A stretch of 64,000 nt of DNA from Flavobacterium sp. N502540 (GCF_025947365.1 NZ_CP110012.1:5270001-5334000), one strand, 5' to 3'. Shown: positions 27,568-36,986, counted from the first letter of the stretch. Notes: generated by a model from the sequence alone, not told the origin. Made by a program: numbers and translations.

Positions 27568-28260
27568 CTAGTCTAAAACGAAACTTACATTTACGTTTGC
27601 TGTAATTTCAATTTCTCCAACTGCAAGCGTTTCATTTTCAGCGCCACCGTTAGTATCCATAGCCATTGATTTCATAGCTGCATACATTGGTCTAGGATTG
27701 TATACCTGAGAATTGTCTGAGATTGTAATCGCTTTACCTACTTTTTGACCTAAAACTGAAACGTAGTCTTCTGCCTTTGCCTTAGCATCTTTAATAGCTA
27801 ATTTACGAGCTTCTGATTGGTGTTGTGCTAATTTAGAAGATTCAAAAGAAACATTATCAATACGATTGATTCCTTGTTGTACCAAACCTTCCATTACTTC
27901 ATCGTATTTAGATAAATCTTTCAATACAATTTCTACAGTCTGAGTAGCATTATAACTTGTTTTCTTTTTTTCGTAATCGTATTGCGGATTAAGCGAAACC
28001 TGTTTTGTTTTGTAATCAGCAACAGGAACATTCATTTTTTTGATGAACTTCAAAACAGCGTCGATTTTTTCGTCGTTTTGTTTTTTGACATCTTTAGCAT
28101 TATTCCCTTTTGTTTCAACCGTAGCTGAAATACAAACCTGATCCGGTGCTATTTTTACTTTTCCTTCACCACTTACATTGATTTGAGGAATTTGTTTGAC
28201 TTCTTGCGCGTAAGACATAGACATAAACATTATTGTTAAAAATAATACTACTTTCTTCAT
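27568..28260 (-). CDS. SIMPL domain (DUF541) periplasmic protein
   Basis: 230 aa. Signal peptide MKKVVLFLTIMFMSMSYAQ, then the SIMPL/DUF541 fold starting at INVSGEGKVKIAPDQVCISATVET and ending in AVGEIEITANVNVSFVLD. YggE-like family members are secreted proteins of unclear biochemistry, linked in some bacteria to oxidative stress protection. 53 bp after the rhomboid gene on the same strand, so the two may be co-transcribed; the terminator at 27507-27545 ends the unit. Confidence 0.88.
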   Translation of the reverse strand: MKKVVLFLTIMFMSMSYAQEVKQIPQINVSGEGKVKIAPDQVCISATVETKGNNAKDVKKQNDEKIDAVLKFIKKMNVPVADYKTKQVSLNPQYDYEKKKTSYNATQTVEIVLKDLSKYDEVMEGLVQQGINRIDNVSFESSKLAQHQSEARKLAIKDAKAKAEDYVSVLGQKVGKAITISDNSQVYNPRPMYAAMKSMAMDTNGGAENETLAVGEIEITANVNVSFVLD

Positions 28261-28313
28261 TTTAGTTATATTTAAATTATTTGATTAGTGACCTTTCAAA
28301 AGTTGTGCCATTG

Positions 28314-28952
28314 TTACAATTTCCCCAATTTCGCCATCGCAAAAAGGATTAAAATCGGGATTGCTAACAGTATCACCATCATACTGTGATCTACAAATAA
28401 AGATGGCTCTTTGATCAAAGTTATGAAATATCCGCCAATAGCACCTCCAAAATGTGCTGTATGTCCAATATTATCATTTTTGGCTTTCATTCCGTATATC
28501 GAATACAATAAATATAAAATTCCAAATAAATAGGCTGGCATTGGTATGACAAAAAAGATTCCCAACATCATATCTGGCTGTAACAATATGGCGGAGTATA
28601 AAACTCCTGTCACCGCACCTGATGCCCCTACTGCACGGTAACTATAATCGTTTTTATGAAACAGCATCGTTAATAAGCTTCCGAAAATTAAACTTCCGAA
28701 ATAAATTAACAGAAAAGAAAAATTACCCAACCAGTTTAATACGACCGGAGCAAAAAACCAAAGCGTTAGCATATTGAAAAGTAAATGCATCATATCGGCA
28801 TGTAAAAAACCGGATGAAAGCATTCTTATTTGTTCTCCTGAGCGAATACTTCCTACATGAAACTCGTATTTTCTAAAAAAAGCAAGATTGTTGAAACCCT
28901 GATAACTAATCAAAACATTGGCAACTATAATTCCAATCAAAATGGTATTCAT
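28314..28952 (-). CDS. Rhomboid family intramembrane serine protease
   Basis: 212 aa, six predicted membrane helices. The catalytic Ser is in GASGAVTGVLYS and the catalytic His in HTAHFGGAIGGYF; HADMMHLLFNMLTLWFF is the conserved Asn/His helix of the oxyanion site. Length and order fit the basic six-helix bacterial rhomboid. It cleaves membrane proteins within the bilayer; substrate unknown. Confidence 0.93.
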   Translation of the reverse strand: MNTILIGIIVANVLISYQGFNNLAFFRKYEFHVGSIRSGEQIRMLSSGFLHADMMHLLFNMLTLWFFAPVVLNWLGNFSFLLIYFGSLIFGSLLTMLFHKNDYSYRAVGASGAVTGVLYSAILLQPDMMLGIFFVIPMPAYLFGILYLLYSIYGMKAKNDNIGHTAHFGGAIGGYFITLIKEPSLFVDHSMMVILLAIPILILFAMAKLGKL

Positions 28953-29042
28953 AAAAAACTTTTAATGTGAATTGTAAATATAATCATTCTTAAACATATG
29001 TTAGCATCAATTCAAAATATAGCTCGTAATTCATTTTTACTT

Positions 29043-29050
29043 TATATTTG
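29043..29050 (+). promoter_or_regulatory. -7 promoter element TATATTTG
   Basis: Exact TAnnTTTG match 15 bp before the acyltransferase ATG, implying a very short leader. No convincing -33 box. Confidence 0.55.
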
Positions 29051-29065
29051 TAAAAAAAACAATAC

Positions 29066-29938
29066 ATGCAATTTCTCGTTTATATCATAGCCTTCCCTTT
29101 TCTTTGGCTCATTTCTATACTTCCTTTTCGAATATTTTACTTGTTTTCTGATTTTGTATATTTAATCATTTACAGAATTGTAGGCTACCGCAAAAGAGTA
29201 GTACGTGAAAACTTAAAACTTACTTTATCGCATTTAAACGATTCTGAACGAAAAGAAATCGAGAAAAAATTCTACAAACATATGTGTGATATGTTTTTGG
29301 AAATGATTAAAACGATGAGTATTTCACCTCAGGAGATGGAAAGAAGATTCAAAACGACAAATCTTGACCTGGTTAACGAATATGCGAAAAAAGGCAAAAG
29401 CACTATTCTGGTAGCGGCGCACTACGCCAGTTACGAATGGCTTTTGACGATTAATCCTAAAATTGCTTTTCAGGGTATTGCAGTGTATAAAAAAGTAGCC
29501 AACCCCTATTTTGACAAGCTGGTTCGAAAAATTCGCTCTAAATACGATACGGAATTAGTTGAAACCAGAAAAGCGATTCCAACAATGGCTCAAAACCAAC
29601 GTGACGGAATTTTAAGCATGTACGGTTTAGCCAGCGACCAATCGCCTAAACTGGACCGAATTTTTCATTCGATGAAATTTATGGGAATTGAAGTTCCTGT
29701 ACACACCGGAGCCGAAATGCTGGCCAAAAAATACGACCTGAGTGTTATTTTTGTAAAAGTAAAAAAAGTAGCCAGAGGGTATTATGAAGCCACCTTTGTA
29801 CCGATTGCCGATAATCCGAATGATTATGAAAATTTTGACATTACGGAGAAATACTTAAGAGAAGTAGAAAAACAAATTTATGAGGCTCCAGAATTCTATT
29901 TGTGGACACACAAAAGATGGAAACACAAGGTAGAGTAA
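29066..29938 (+). CDS. Lipid A biosynthesis acyltransferase (LpxL/HtrB family)
   Basis: 290 aa. N-terminal membrane anchor (FLVYIIAFPFLWLISILPF), then the LpxL/HtrB acyltransferase fold with the H-X4-E catalytic motif in AAHYASYEW (near residue 118) and a C-terminal YLWTHKRWKH typical of the family. Transfers a secondary acyl chain to a lipid A precursor at the inner membrane, or acts on another lipid; the exact acceptor cannot be read. Single gene, convergent with glmM. Confidence 0.88.
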   Translation: MQFLVYIIAFPFLWLISILPFRIFYLFSDFVYLIIYRIVGYRKRVVRENLKLTLSHLNDSERKEIEKKFYKHMCDMFLEMIKTMSISPQEMERRFKTTNLDLVNEYAKKGKSTILVAAHYASYEWLLTINPKIAFQGIAVYKKVANPYFDKLVRKIRSKYDTELVETRKAIPTMAQNQRDGILSMYGLASDQSPKLDRIFHSMKFMGIEVPVHTGAEMLAKKYDLSVIFVKVKKVARGYYEATFVPIADNPNDYENFDITEKYLREVEKQIYEAPEFYLWTHKRWKHKVE

Positions 29939-30051
29939 TTTTGTTGTGAAATGTGAGATGTGTGAGTTTGTTTTGAGTTTTTGTACTGAACATTAAGAAA
30001 ACTTGCAAATTGATGACACAAACCAGGCACCATTTTTACTTTCTTAAAATA

Positions 30052-30089
30052 AAAAAACACCTTTTTCAATGATGAAAAAGGTGTTTTTT
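30052..30089. terminator. Bidirectional terminator, AAAAAACACCTTTTTCA stem
   Basis: A 17-bp perfect stem (30052-30068 with 30073-30089) and a 4-nt loop lie between the convergent acyltransferase and glmM genes. U-tracts form on both transcripts. Confidence 0.92.
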
Positions 30090-30109
30090 GTTTGTAATCA
30101 CAATGCAAA

Positions 30110-31498
30110 TTAAATTCCTGCGATTGCTTTTATTTCGTCAATGATTCGAAGTGCCAAAACATCAGCTTTTTCCTGTGAAGGAGCTTCTGTATAAATTCTG
30201 ATAATAGGCTCTGTGTTTGATTTTCTTAAATGAACCCATTCTGTAGCAAAATCAATTTTCACACCGTCGATTGTAGTAATGTCTTCGTTTTTGTATTTTT
30301 CGGTCATCGCTACCAAAATTGCATCAACATCGATTTGCGGTGTTAATTCAATTTTATTTTTACTCATATAATACTCCGGATAAGAAGCGCGCAATGCCGA
30401 AACTGACATCTTTTTATTTGCCAAATGGGTTAAAAATAAAGCAACTCCCACCAAACTATCTCTTCCGTAATGCGATTCCGGATAGATAATTCCTCCGTTA
30501 CCTTCTCCTCCAATAATAGCATTGTTTTTCTTCATTAACGCTACAACGTTTACTTCACCAACAGCGCTGGCTTCATATTTACCGCCATGAGCTATAGTTA
30601 CATCGCGCAAAGCACGTGAAGATGACATATTTGAAACTGTATTTCCAGGAGTTTTACTCAAAACATAATCAGCGCAGGCTACCAAAGTATATTCTTCCCC
30701 AAACATTTCCCCATCTTCAGAAATAAAAGCCAGACGATCAACATCCGGATCAACAACTACTCCTAAATGCGCTTTTTCTTTTACTACCAATTCGGAAATA
30801 TCTGTCAAATGTTCTTTCAATGGTTCCGGATTATGAGGAAAATGTCCGTTTGGTTCGCAGTATAATTTTACGACTTCAACACCCATTTGTTCCAATAATT
30901 TTGGGATGATAATTCCTCCGGAAGAGTTTACACCATCCACTACCACTTTAAATTTAGCGGCTTTTACTGCTTCAACATCAACCAAAGGCAAGTTCAAAAC
31001 CTCGTCGATATGAATGTCCATATAAGCATCGTTTATCGTAATCTCACCCAAGCTGTCAACATCTGAGAAATCAAAAGCCTCCGCTTCTGCAATTTCAAGA
31101 ATTTTTGCACCTTCTTCTCCGCTTAAAAACTCACCTTTTGCGTTCAACAATTTCAAAGCGTTCCATTGTTTCGGATTGTGAGAAGCCGTTAAAATAATTC
31201 CTCCGTCTGCTTTTTCTAACGGAACTGCTACTTCTACTGTTGGTGTTGTAGAAAGTCCTAAATCAATTACATTAATTCCTAAACCTATTAGAGTATTTAC
31301 TACAAGATTGTGAATCATTGGTCCTGAAATTCTTGCGTCACGACCAATCACCACCGTTAATTTTTCTTTTGATGTGTTGTTTTTCAAAAAAGTACCGTAT
31401 GCCGATGCAAATTTTACAGCATCAACAGGAGTCAGGTTATCTCCTACTTTTCCACCGATTGTTCCTCGTATTCCTGAAATAGATTTTATTAAAGTCAT
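30110..31498 (-). CDS. glmM: Phosphoglucosamine mutase
   Basis: 462 aa. Alpha-D-phosphohexomutase family in full: active-site serine loop TASHNPKQW (near residue 102), metal loop DPDVDRLAF, sugar-binding loop GEGNGGIIYPE and phosphate loop RKSNTEPIIRIYTEA. It interconverts glucosamine-6-P and glucosamine-1-P for UDP-GlcNAc (peptidoglycan, LPS); phosphomannomutase activity is possible because the family overlaps. A minus-strand TATATTTG box lies at 31524-31531, upstream of the ATG. Confidence 0.9.
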   Translation of the reverse strand: MTLIKSISGIRGTIGGKVGDNLTPVDAVKFASAYGTFLKNNTSKEKLTVVIGRDARISGPMIHNLVVNTLIGLGINVIDLGLSTTPTVEVAVPLEKADGGIILTASHNPKQWNALKLLNAKGEFLSGEEGAKILEIAEAEAFDFSDVDSLGEITINDAYMDIHIDEVLNLPLVDVEAVKAAKFKVVVDGVNSSGGIIIPKLLEQMGVEVVKLYCEPNGHFPHNPEPLKEHLTDISELVVKEKAHLGVVVDPDVDRLAFISEDGEMFGEEYTLVACADYVLSKTPGNTVSNMSSSRALRDVTIAHGGKYEASAVGEVNVVALMKKNNAIIGGEGNGGIIYPESHYGRDSLVGVALFLTHLANKKMSVSALRASYPEYYMSKNKIELTPQIDVDAILVAMTEKYKNEDITTIDGVKIDFATEWVHLRKSNTEPIIRIYTEAPSQEKADVLALRIIDEIKAIAGI

Positions 31499-31540
31499 TT
31501 TTGTGAGTTATGGTTATTGATTACAAATATAATAGTTGCT

Positions 31541-31676
31541 AAGCTGCAAAGCTGCAAAGTTGCAAAGTTTTTATTAACGAGAGATTAAACCTCTCTTGCT
31601 TTAATTTAAGAAATGATTTTTATATATTTACTAAAATCTCTTTGAGACTTTGTAGCTTTGAACCTTTGAATCTTTA
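31541..31676. repeat. GCTGCAAA and CTTTG short-period repeats
   Basis: Between glmM and the AcpH-like gene, GCTGCAAAGCTGCAAAGTTGCAAAG at 31543-31567 repeats a 9-bp unit, and about 75 bp later CTTTG recurs every 7-10 bp (31640-31675). The two blocks are roughly reverse complements (GCAAAG versus CTTTG), so they could pair. Several TTTG words here mimic promoter boxes, for example TAGCTTTG at 31653-31660. Confidence 0.5.
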
Positions 31677-31681
31677 TAAAA

Positions 31682-32269
31682 ATGAATTTCCTAGCCCATA
31701 TCTATCTTTCTGGTGAAAATGATTTGATTAAAATTGGCAACTTTATGGCCGATGGAATTCGCGGTAAACAGTTTGAACATTTTCCGGAAGACGTTCAAAA
31801 AGGCATTCTTTTGCATCGTTCCATCGATACTTATACCGATTCGCATGATGTTTTCAGGCAAAGCACCAAACGTTTACATGAGAAATACCATCATTATGCA
31901 GGCGTAATTGTCGATATTGTCTACGACCATTTTTTAGCCAAAAACTGGGAAAAGTACTCCGATGAAAAATTGGATCACTTTGTTCACCGATTTTACAGAT
32001 CTTTGCATGAAAACTATCCTATTTTAACAGAAAAAACACAAGACTTAATGCCTTATATGATCAAACAAAACTGGCTTTTGAGTTATCAGACTGTTGAAGG
32101 GATCCATCAAATTTTAACTCAGATGGACCGAAGGAGGTCGAAAAATCAATCCAACATGCAATTTGCCACTGCTGAACTAAAAGAATTCTATCCGGAATTT
32201 GAACGAGAATTTACGCTCTTTTTTGAGGATATAAAAAGCCACTCAAGTCAAAAATTACTCTCTCTTTAA
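31682..32269 (+). CDS. ACP phosphodiesterase-like protein (AcpH, DUF479)
   Basis: 195 aa. Begins MNFLAHIYLSGENDLIKIGNFMAD and carries the conserved His/Asp residues of the HD-like AcpH family (LLHRSIDTYTDSHDVF; VIVDIVYDHFLAKNW). The enzyme removes 4'-phosphopantetheine from acyl carrier protein. It could in principle also act on NRPS carrier proteins, but nothing ties it to the NRPS operon. 55 bp before the gamma-glutamyltransferase gene, possibly the same unit. Confidence 0.82.
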   Translation: MNFLAHIYLSGENDLIKIGNFMADGIRGKQFEHFPEDVQKGILLHRSIDTYTDSHDVFRQSTKRLHEKYHHYAGVIVDIVYDHFLAKNWEKYSDEKLDHFVHRFYRSLHENYPILTEKTQDLMPYMIKQNWLLSYQTVEGIHQILTQMDRRRSKNQSNMQFATAELKEFYPEFEREFTLFFEDIKSHSSQKLLSL

Positions 32270-32324
32270 TACTGCTTTTCACCAAACAAAAGCACCAAAT
32301 AATACCTTTTAATTTTACATCAAC

Positions 32325-34010
32325 ATGAAAAAAATAACTTTCTTATTTACGCTAATCTATATTAGCTGTACTGCGCAGCAAAACCCAATAAAACCAACCG
32401 GGCTTGTTGTTTCAAAAGCGATGGTGGTTTCGGCACGTGCCGAAGCTTCTAAAGTTGGGGCAGATATCATGAAAAAAGGCGGTAATGCTTTTGACGCAAT
32501 GGTGGGTACCGAACTGGCACTGGCTGTTGCTTTTCCGTATGCAGGAAATTTAGGTGGGGGCGGTTTTATGGTTTACCGAAAAGCCAATGGCGAAGTTGGA
32601 TCATTGGATTATCGTGAAAAAGCACCACTGGCTGCAACAAAAGATATGTTTCTGGATAAAGACGGAAATGTCATTAAAGGAAAGAGCACCGAAACGGCTT
32701 TGGCTATTGGTGTTCCGGGAACTGTTGCCGGAGTTTTTGCAGTTCATAAGAAACTAGGATCTCTGCCGATGTCCGAAATTTTAAAACCTGTTATTGCCCT
32801 TGCCGAAAAAGGTGTGATCGTAACCCTAAAACAGCAAAAGCAACTGGAAGCTTATCACGACGCGATTGTAAAAGTAAATGGCCCGAATACCCTTATGGCA
32901 GGAAAATTTAAGGAAAATGATACGATCAAATATCCCGCTCTGGCCAGTACTTTGAAGCGTATTCAAAAGAACGGAAAAGATGAATTTTACAAAGGGCAGA
33001 CGGCTAAAACTTTAGTAAATTATATCCAGAAAAAAGGAGGAATCATAACACTTAAAGATTTAGAAAAATACGAAGCCAAATGGAGAAAACCATTACAGTT
33101 TGATTATAAAGAACTGAAAATAACATCCATGGCGCCACCAAGCAGCGGCGGAATTTGTCTGGCTCAAATTATGAAAATGATTAGTCCTTTTTATTTATCC
33201 AAAATGGGACACAACACTCCGGAATCTATTCAGGTGATCGTTGAAGCTGAGCGAAGAGCTTATGCAGACAGAAGTCAGTTTTTAGGCGATCCGGATTTTG
33301 TAAAAATTCCGATGAATGCTTTATTGTCTGATACGTATTTAAAAGACAGAATGTCAAATTTCGATTCTGAAAAAGCGAGTTTATCCTCTGAAATTAAAGA
33401 AGGAAAAGTAACGTACAATGAAAGTACCGAAACGACTCATTATTCGATCGTAGATGCGCAAGGAAATGCCGTTGCCGCTACTACAACCATAAATGATGCC
33501 TTTGGATCAAAATACTACTGTGATGAATTAGGTTTCTTTTTAAACAATGAAATGGACGATTTTAGTGCAAAACCGGGATCTCCTAATATGTTTGGTTTGG
33601 TAGGTAATGAAGCGAACAGTATTGCACCCCAAAAAAGAATGTTAAGTTCAATGACTCCTACGATTGTTGAAAAAAACGGCAAACTGTTTATGGTGGTAGG
33701 TACTCCGGGCGGATCGACTATTATCACTTCGGTATTACAGGCCATCTTGAATGTGTACGAATATAATTTAAGCATGCAGGAAGCAGTGAATGCTCCACGT
33801 TTTCACCACCAATGGCTTCCGGATCTTATTACATTTGAACCTGGTGCCTTTAGCAATGTTACAATTGACAAGCTAAAAGCAAAAGGATATCTGATCAATG
33901 AAAAAAACGCTCCTGTAATTGGTAAACTGGATTGTATTCTGGTTCTTCCGGACAATTCTCTTGAAGGCGGGGCTGATTTTCGTGGAGACGATACTGCGGT
34001 TGGTTTTTAA
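32325..34010 (+). CDS. ggt: Gamma-glutamyltransferase
   Basis: 561 aa. Export signal (MKKITFLFTLIYISCTAQ, possibly a lipoprotein), then the Ntn-hydrolase fold. The self-cleavage site and nucleophile Thr is at about residue 370 in ETTHYSIVDAQGN; the substrate-binding loop GTPGGSTIITSV and LGGGGFMVYR are also present. The precursor cleaves into large and small subunits and transfers or hydrolyses gamma-glutamyl groups of glutathione in the periplasm. Confidence 0.95.
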   Translation: MKKITFLFTLIYISCTAQQNPIKPTGLVVSKAMVVSARAEASKVGADIMKKGGNAFDAMVGTELALAVAFPYAGNLGGGGFMVYRKANGEVGSLDYREKAPLAATKDMFLDKDGNVIKGKSTETALAIGVPGTVAGVFAVHKKLGSLPMSEILKPVIALAEKGVIVTLKQQKQLEAYHDAIVKVNGPNTLMAGKFKENDTIKYPALASTLKRIQKNGKDEFYKGQTAKTLVNYIQKKGGIITLKDLEKYEAKWRKPLQFDYKELKITSMAPPSSGGICLAQIMKMISPFYLSKMGHNTPESIQVIVEAERRAYADRSQFLGDPDFVKIPMNALLSDTYLKDRMSNFDSEKASLSSEIKEGKVTYNESTETTHYSIVDAQGNAVAATTTINDAFGSKYYCDELGFFLNNEMDDFSAKPGSPNMFGLVGNEANSIAPQKRMLSSMTPTIVEKNGKLFMVVGTPGGSTIITSVLQAILNVYEYNLSMQEAVNAPRFHHQWLPDLITFEPGAFSNVTIDKLKAKGYLINEKNAPVIGKLDCILVLPDNSLEGGADFRGDDTAVGF

Positions 34011-34028
34011 TTTAGTTCTCTATTTCCA

Positions 34029-34058
34029 TTTGTTTTCAAACATTATAAACTAAATTTG
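34029..34058 (+). promoter_or_regulatory. Promoter of ClC gene, TTTG-N18-TAAATTTG
   Basis: TTTG at 34029-34032 and TAAATTTG at 34051-34058 with an 18-bp spacer: both Bacteroidota promoter elements at near-consensus spacing, 27 bp before the ATG. The best two-box promoter I found in the window. Confidence 0.7.
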
Positions 34059-34084
34059 TATTTCCCTAACCATTTACAAACAGC

Positions 34085-35869
34085 ATGCTAAAAAAATATT
34101 TTAGAAAACTAGAAAACATTATCGCTTTAGGACAATCGTTAATGACTCCAAAGCAATTTATTTTCCTGTCAAGCGTTTTAATTGGTATTTCCTGCTCTTT
34201 GGCGGTAATTGTTTTAAAAACTTTTGCCCACAGTGTTTTTTCATTTGCCACTTATATAAATGGAATTTTAAAACTAAGCTTTATTAATAGTATCCTGCCG
34301 ATTATTGGTATTGTACTTACTGTATTTGTGATCAAAAGGGTTTTGAACGGAAGCATCGAAAAAGGAACTTCACAAATATTATATGCCGTTGCAAAAAAAG
34401 CAAGTATAATTCCCAGAAAACAAATGTATGCCCAAATCGTTACCAGTTCGTTAACGGTTGGTCTGGGAGGTTCTGCGGGTTTGGAAAGTCCTATTGTGAT
34501 TACGGGAGCTGCTTTTGGATCGAATTTCGCCCAAAATTACAGACTCCCTTATAAGGATCGAACTTTGCTTATTGGCTGTGGTGTTGCTGCGGGAATTGCC
34601 GCGGCTTTTAACGCTCCAATTGCCGGAGTTCTTTTTGCCATCGAAGTTTTACTGGTAGATGTAAGCATTTCTGCCTTTACCCCTATCATGATTTCGGCCG
34701 CAACGGGAGCTTTAGTTTCAGCTATCGTCTTAGACGAAACCATTTTATTGTCTTTCAAAAAACAGGAAGCTTTTAATTACCATAATATTCCTTTTTATGT
34801 TCTTTTAGGGATACTAACTGGTTTCATGGCCGTTTATTATGCTCGAAATTTTCAAAAAGTCGAGCATTATTTTGCCAGTCTAAAAATAGGAGCCTATAAA
34901 AAAGCTTTAATAGGTTCCTCGTTATTGGCCTTGCTTATCTTTATTTTTCCAACATTATTTGGTGAGGGTTACGAGAGTATCAAAACGCTATCTGAAACTG
35001 ATCCGGGGAAAATATTAAACAATACTTTATTTGAAGATTTCAGAAACAATCAATGGGTTTTACTGTTGTTTGTAGGATGCACCATGATGGTCAAAGTTTT
35101 TGCCTCGGCACTTACCCTCGGAAGCGGTGGAAATGGTGGTAACTTCGCTCCCTCTTTATTTCTGGGGTCCTATTTGGGGTACTTTTTCTCGAAGTTCATT
35201 AGCCTAATTGGTCTGTCAAAACTTCCAATCAGTAATTTTACGATGGTTGGAATGGCCGGAATCTTAAGCGGATTATTTCACGCTCCACTAACCGCCATTT
35301 TCTTAATTGCCGAAATTACGGGCGGTTACAGCTTAATGATCCCGCTAATGATTGTATCTTCAATTAGTTTCGCCATTTCAAAACGTTTTGAAAAATATTC
35401 CCTAGACGTTAAGGGCTTAGCTAAAAAAGGACATGCTTTTACAAGTAATAAAGATTCTAATATATTATCGACTTTAGATATTGATACAATCATCCAATGC
35501 GATTACCTAACGGTGCATCCGGATGAAAATTTAGGCAAACTTGTTGATCTTATCTCACACTCCAACCAAGTGGTCTTTGCTGTTGTAAACAATGAGAAGG
35601 AACTCGTTGGTATTGTTCATTTTAATGATATACGTGAAATTATCTTTAATGCTTATCGTGTCAAATACACTTCCATTAAGGATGTAATGAAAACACCGCT
35701 AGTCACTATTTCATCTTCTGACAGTATGGAAATTGTGATGAGTAAATTCGAACAATCCAAAACAGCCTTTCTTCCTGTGATCCGCAACGAAAAATATTAT
35801 GGATTCATTTCCAAATCGATAGCACTTGAAGCCTATAGAACCAAACTGCGTTCTATGACAATTGAGTAG
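34085..35869 (+). CDS. ClC-type chloride channel/antiporter with CBS pair
   Basis: 594 aa. ClC membrane domain (residues ~20-430) with the ion-pathway motifs GSAGLESPIV (gating Glu), GSGGNGGNFAPSLFLG and the helix-N region GMAGILSGLFHAPLTA. A C-terminal pair of CBS domains (~465-590; LVGIVHFNDIR, YGFISK) may bind nucleotides and gate transport. Located in the inner membrane. Channel versus H+/Cl- exchange cannot be decided here. Confidence 0.93.
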   Translation: MLKKYFRKLENIIALGQSLMTPKQFIFLSSVLIGISCSLAVIVLKTFAHSVFSFATYINGILKLSFINSILPIIGIVLTVFVIKRVLNGSIEKGTSQILYAVAKKASIIPRKQMYAQIVTSSLTVGLGGSAGLESPIVITGAAFGSNFAQNYRLPYKDRTLLIGCGVAAGIAAAFNAPIAGVLFAIEVLLVDVSISAFTPIMISAATGALVSAIVLDETILLSFKKQEAFNYHNIPFYVLLGILTGFMAVYYARNFQKVEHYFASLKIGAYKKALIGSSLLALLIFIFPTLFGEGYESIKTLSETDPGKILNNTLFEDFRNNQWVLLLFVGCTMMVKVFASALTLGSGGNGGNFAPSLFLGSYLGYFFSKFISLIGLSKLPISNFTMVGMAGILSGLFHAPLTAIFLIAEITGGYSLMIPLMIVSSISFAISKRFEKYSLDVKGLAKKGHAFTSNKDSNILSTLDIDTIIQCDYLTVHPDENLGKLVDLISHSNQVVFAVVNNEKELVGIVHFNDIREIIFNAYRVKYTSIKDVMKTPLVTISSSDSMEIVMSKFEQSKTAFLPVIRNEKYYGFISKSIALEAYRTKLRSMTIE

Positions 35870-35870
35870 C

Positions 35871-35914
35871 CTTAATATCGGATAGGTTAAAATTTTGGAT
35901 TATCCGATATTAAG
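35871..35914. promoter_or_regulatory. 14-bp perfect inverted repeat between ClC and Fic genes
   Basis: CTTAATATCGGATA (35871-35884) and TATCCGATATTAAG (35901-35914) are perfect reverse complements around a 16-nt loop, starting 2 bp after the ClC stop and ending 18 bp before the Fic start. There is no T-run, so it is a poor terminator; an operator for the Fic gene (whose product has a DNA-binding-like C-terminus) is an alternative. Confidence 0.6.
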
Positions 35915-35932
35915 AAGTACTTTTGTTGGGTA

Positions 35933-36886
35933 ATGTGGGATATAGACTTAACATATAGAACTGAATTTCAATCTACCTTTGATCGATTGTATCAAAAAAG
36001 GCTCGATCTGCAAAACAGCAGACCACTGCCCAACATTGCTTTGCATAAAATCAGAGAGAGTTTATCTTTAGAATGGACCTACAATTCGAACAGTATTGAA
36101 GGAAATACAATGAGCCTTCGCGAAACCCAAATGGTCATTCAGGAAGGTATTACCATCAAAGGAAAATCGCTTCGGGAACATTTTGAAACCCACAATCATG
36201 ATAAGGCGATTGATTATCTGTATGAAATTATAGACGATACCTACAAACTCCGAAGCATTGATATTTTGTCGATTCACGGATTAGTTTTGCGTTCTATTGA
36301 AGATGATTTTGCCGGCCGTTTGCGCAATGGCGGAGTTCGAATTTCCGGAGCAAATTTTATGCCGCCCAATGCCAACAAAGTTTCAGATTATCTTGATGAA
36401 TTAATTGATTTTATCAATACAAATCCATTAGATCTCAACGATATTGAATTGGCTACGATTTACCATCATAAGTTGGTCTGGATTCATCCTTTTTTTGATG
36501 GAAACGGCCGTACAGTGCGCTTAAGTATGAATTTATTGCTAATGCGTTGCGGTTTTCCTCCGGCTATTATCCTAAAAAATGACCGAAAGAAATATTACGA
36601 CGCCCTTAATCAGGCAAACAATGGCAATTATCAGAAATTAACCCTTTTGATGTGTCAGGCTTTAGAACGAACTTTAAATATCTATCTAAATGCAATGCCG
36701 GGCAATGATTATGATTATCAAAAAATATCCGATATTGTAAGCGAACCTGAAACCCCATACGGTCAGGAATATGTAAGTTTACTTGCCAGAACAGGTAAAA
36801 TAGATGCTTATAAAGAAGGCCGAAACTGGTACACTACCAAAGAAGCCATAGAAGAATACATGCTTACACGCAAAAGAAAACGCTAA
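35933..36886 (+). CDS. Fic family protein with C-terminal HTH-like domain
   Basis: 317 aa. The Fic core has the catalytic HPFFDGNGRT motif (near residue 185). The inhibitory helix (S/T)xxxE(G/N) is N-terminal (SNSIEGN, residues ~50-56), making it class II: self-inhibited AMP (or other NMP) transfer. The C-terminal ~40 residues (YVSLLARTGKIDAYKEGRNWYTTKEAIEEYM) look like an excisionase/HTH_17 DNA-binding module. The gene is preceded by a 14-bp perfect inverted repeat, so self-regulation is possible. No antitoxin gene is adjacent. Target unknown. Confidence 0.9.
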   Translation: MWDIDLTYRTEFQSTFDRLYQKRLDLQNSRPLPNIALHKIRESLSLEWTYNSNSIEGNTMSLRETQMVIQEGITIKGKSLREHFETHNHDKAIDYLYEIIDDTYKLRSIDILSIHGLVLRSIEDDFAGRLRNGGVRISGANFMPPNANKVSDYLDELIDFINTNPLDLNDIELATIYHHKLVWIHPFFDGNGRTVRLSMNLLLMRCGFPPAIILKNDRKKYYDALNQANNGNYQKLTLLMCQALERTLNIYLNAMPGNDYDYQKISDIVSEPETPYGQEYVSLLARTGKIDAYKEGRNWYTTKEAIEEYMLTRKRKR

Positions 36887-36904
36887 CTTTGGTTAGCGTT
36901 TTTT
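36877..36904 (+). terminator. Terminator overlapping the Fic stop codon
   Basis: AAAACGCTAAC pairs with GTTAGCGTTTT with a 4-nt loop and T-run; the stop codon lies inside the stem. Confidence 0.85.
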
Positions 36905-36962
36905 GTTACTATTTGTAACATAAACTTTTACAATCCAGTATAAAAAGAACAAATCAAAGTGG

Positions 36963-36970
36963 TAACTTTG
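36963..36970 (+). promoter_or_regulatory. -7 promoter element TAACTTTG of uvrA
   Basis: TAnnTTTG match ending 16 bp before the uvrA ATG at 36987. This placement argues against the upstream TTG (36975) as start, because it would fall at the likely transcription start. Confidence 0.5.
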
Positions 36971-36986
36971 CGTTTTGCTCAAATTT

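Noticed and set aside
31682..32269. AcpH-like phosphodiesterase as part of the NRPS system
   Set aside because: 13 kb away, among housekeeping genes, and none of the TACGG motif near it; fatty-acid ACP is the usual substrate.
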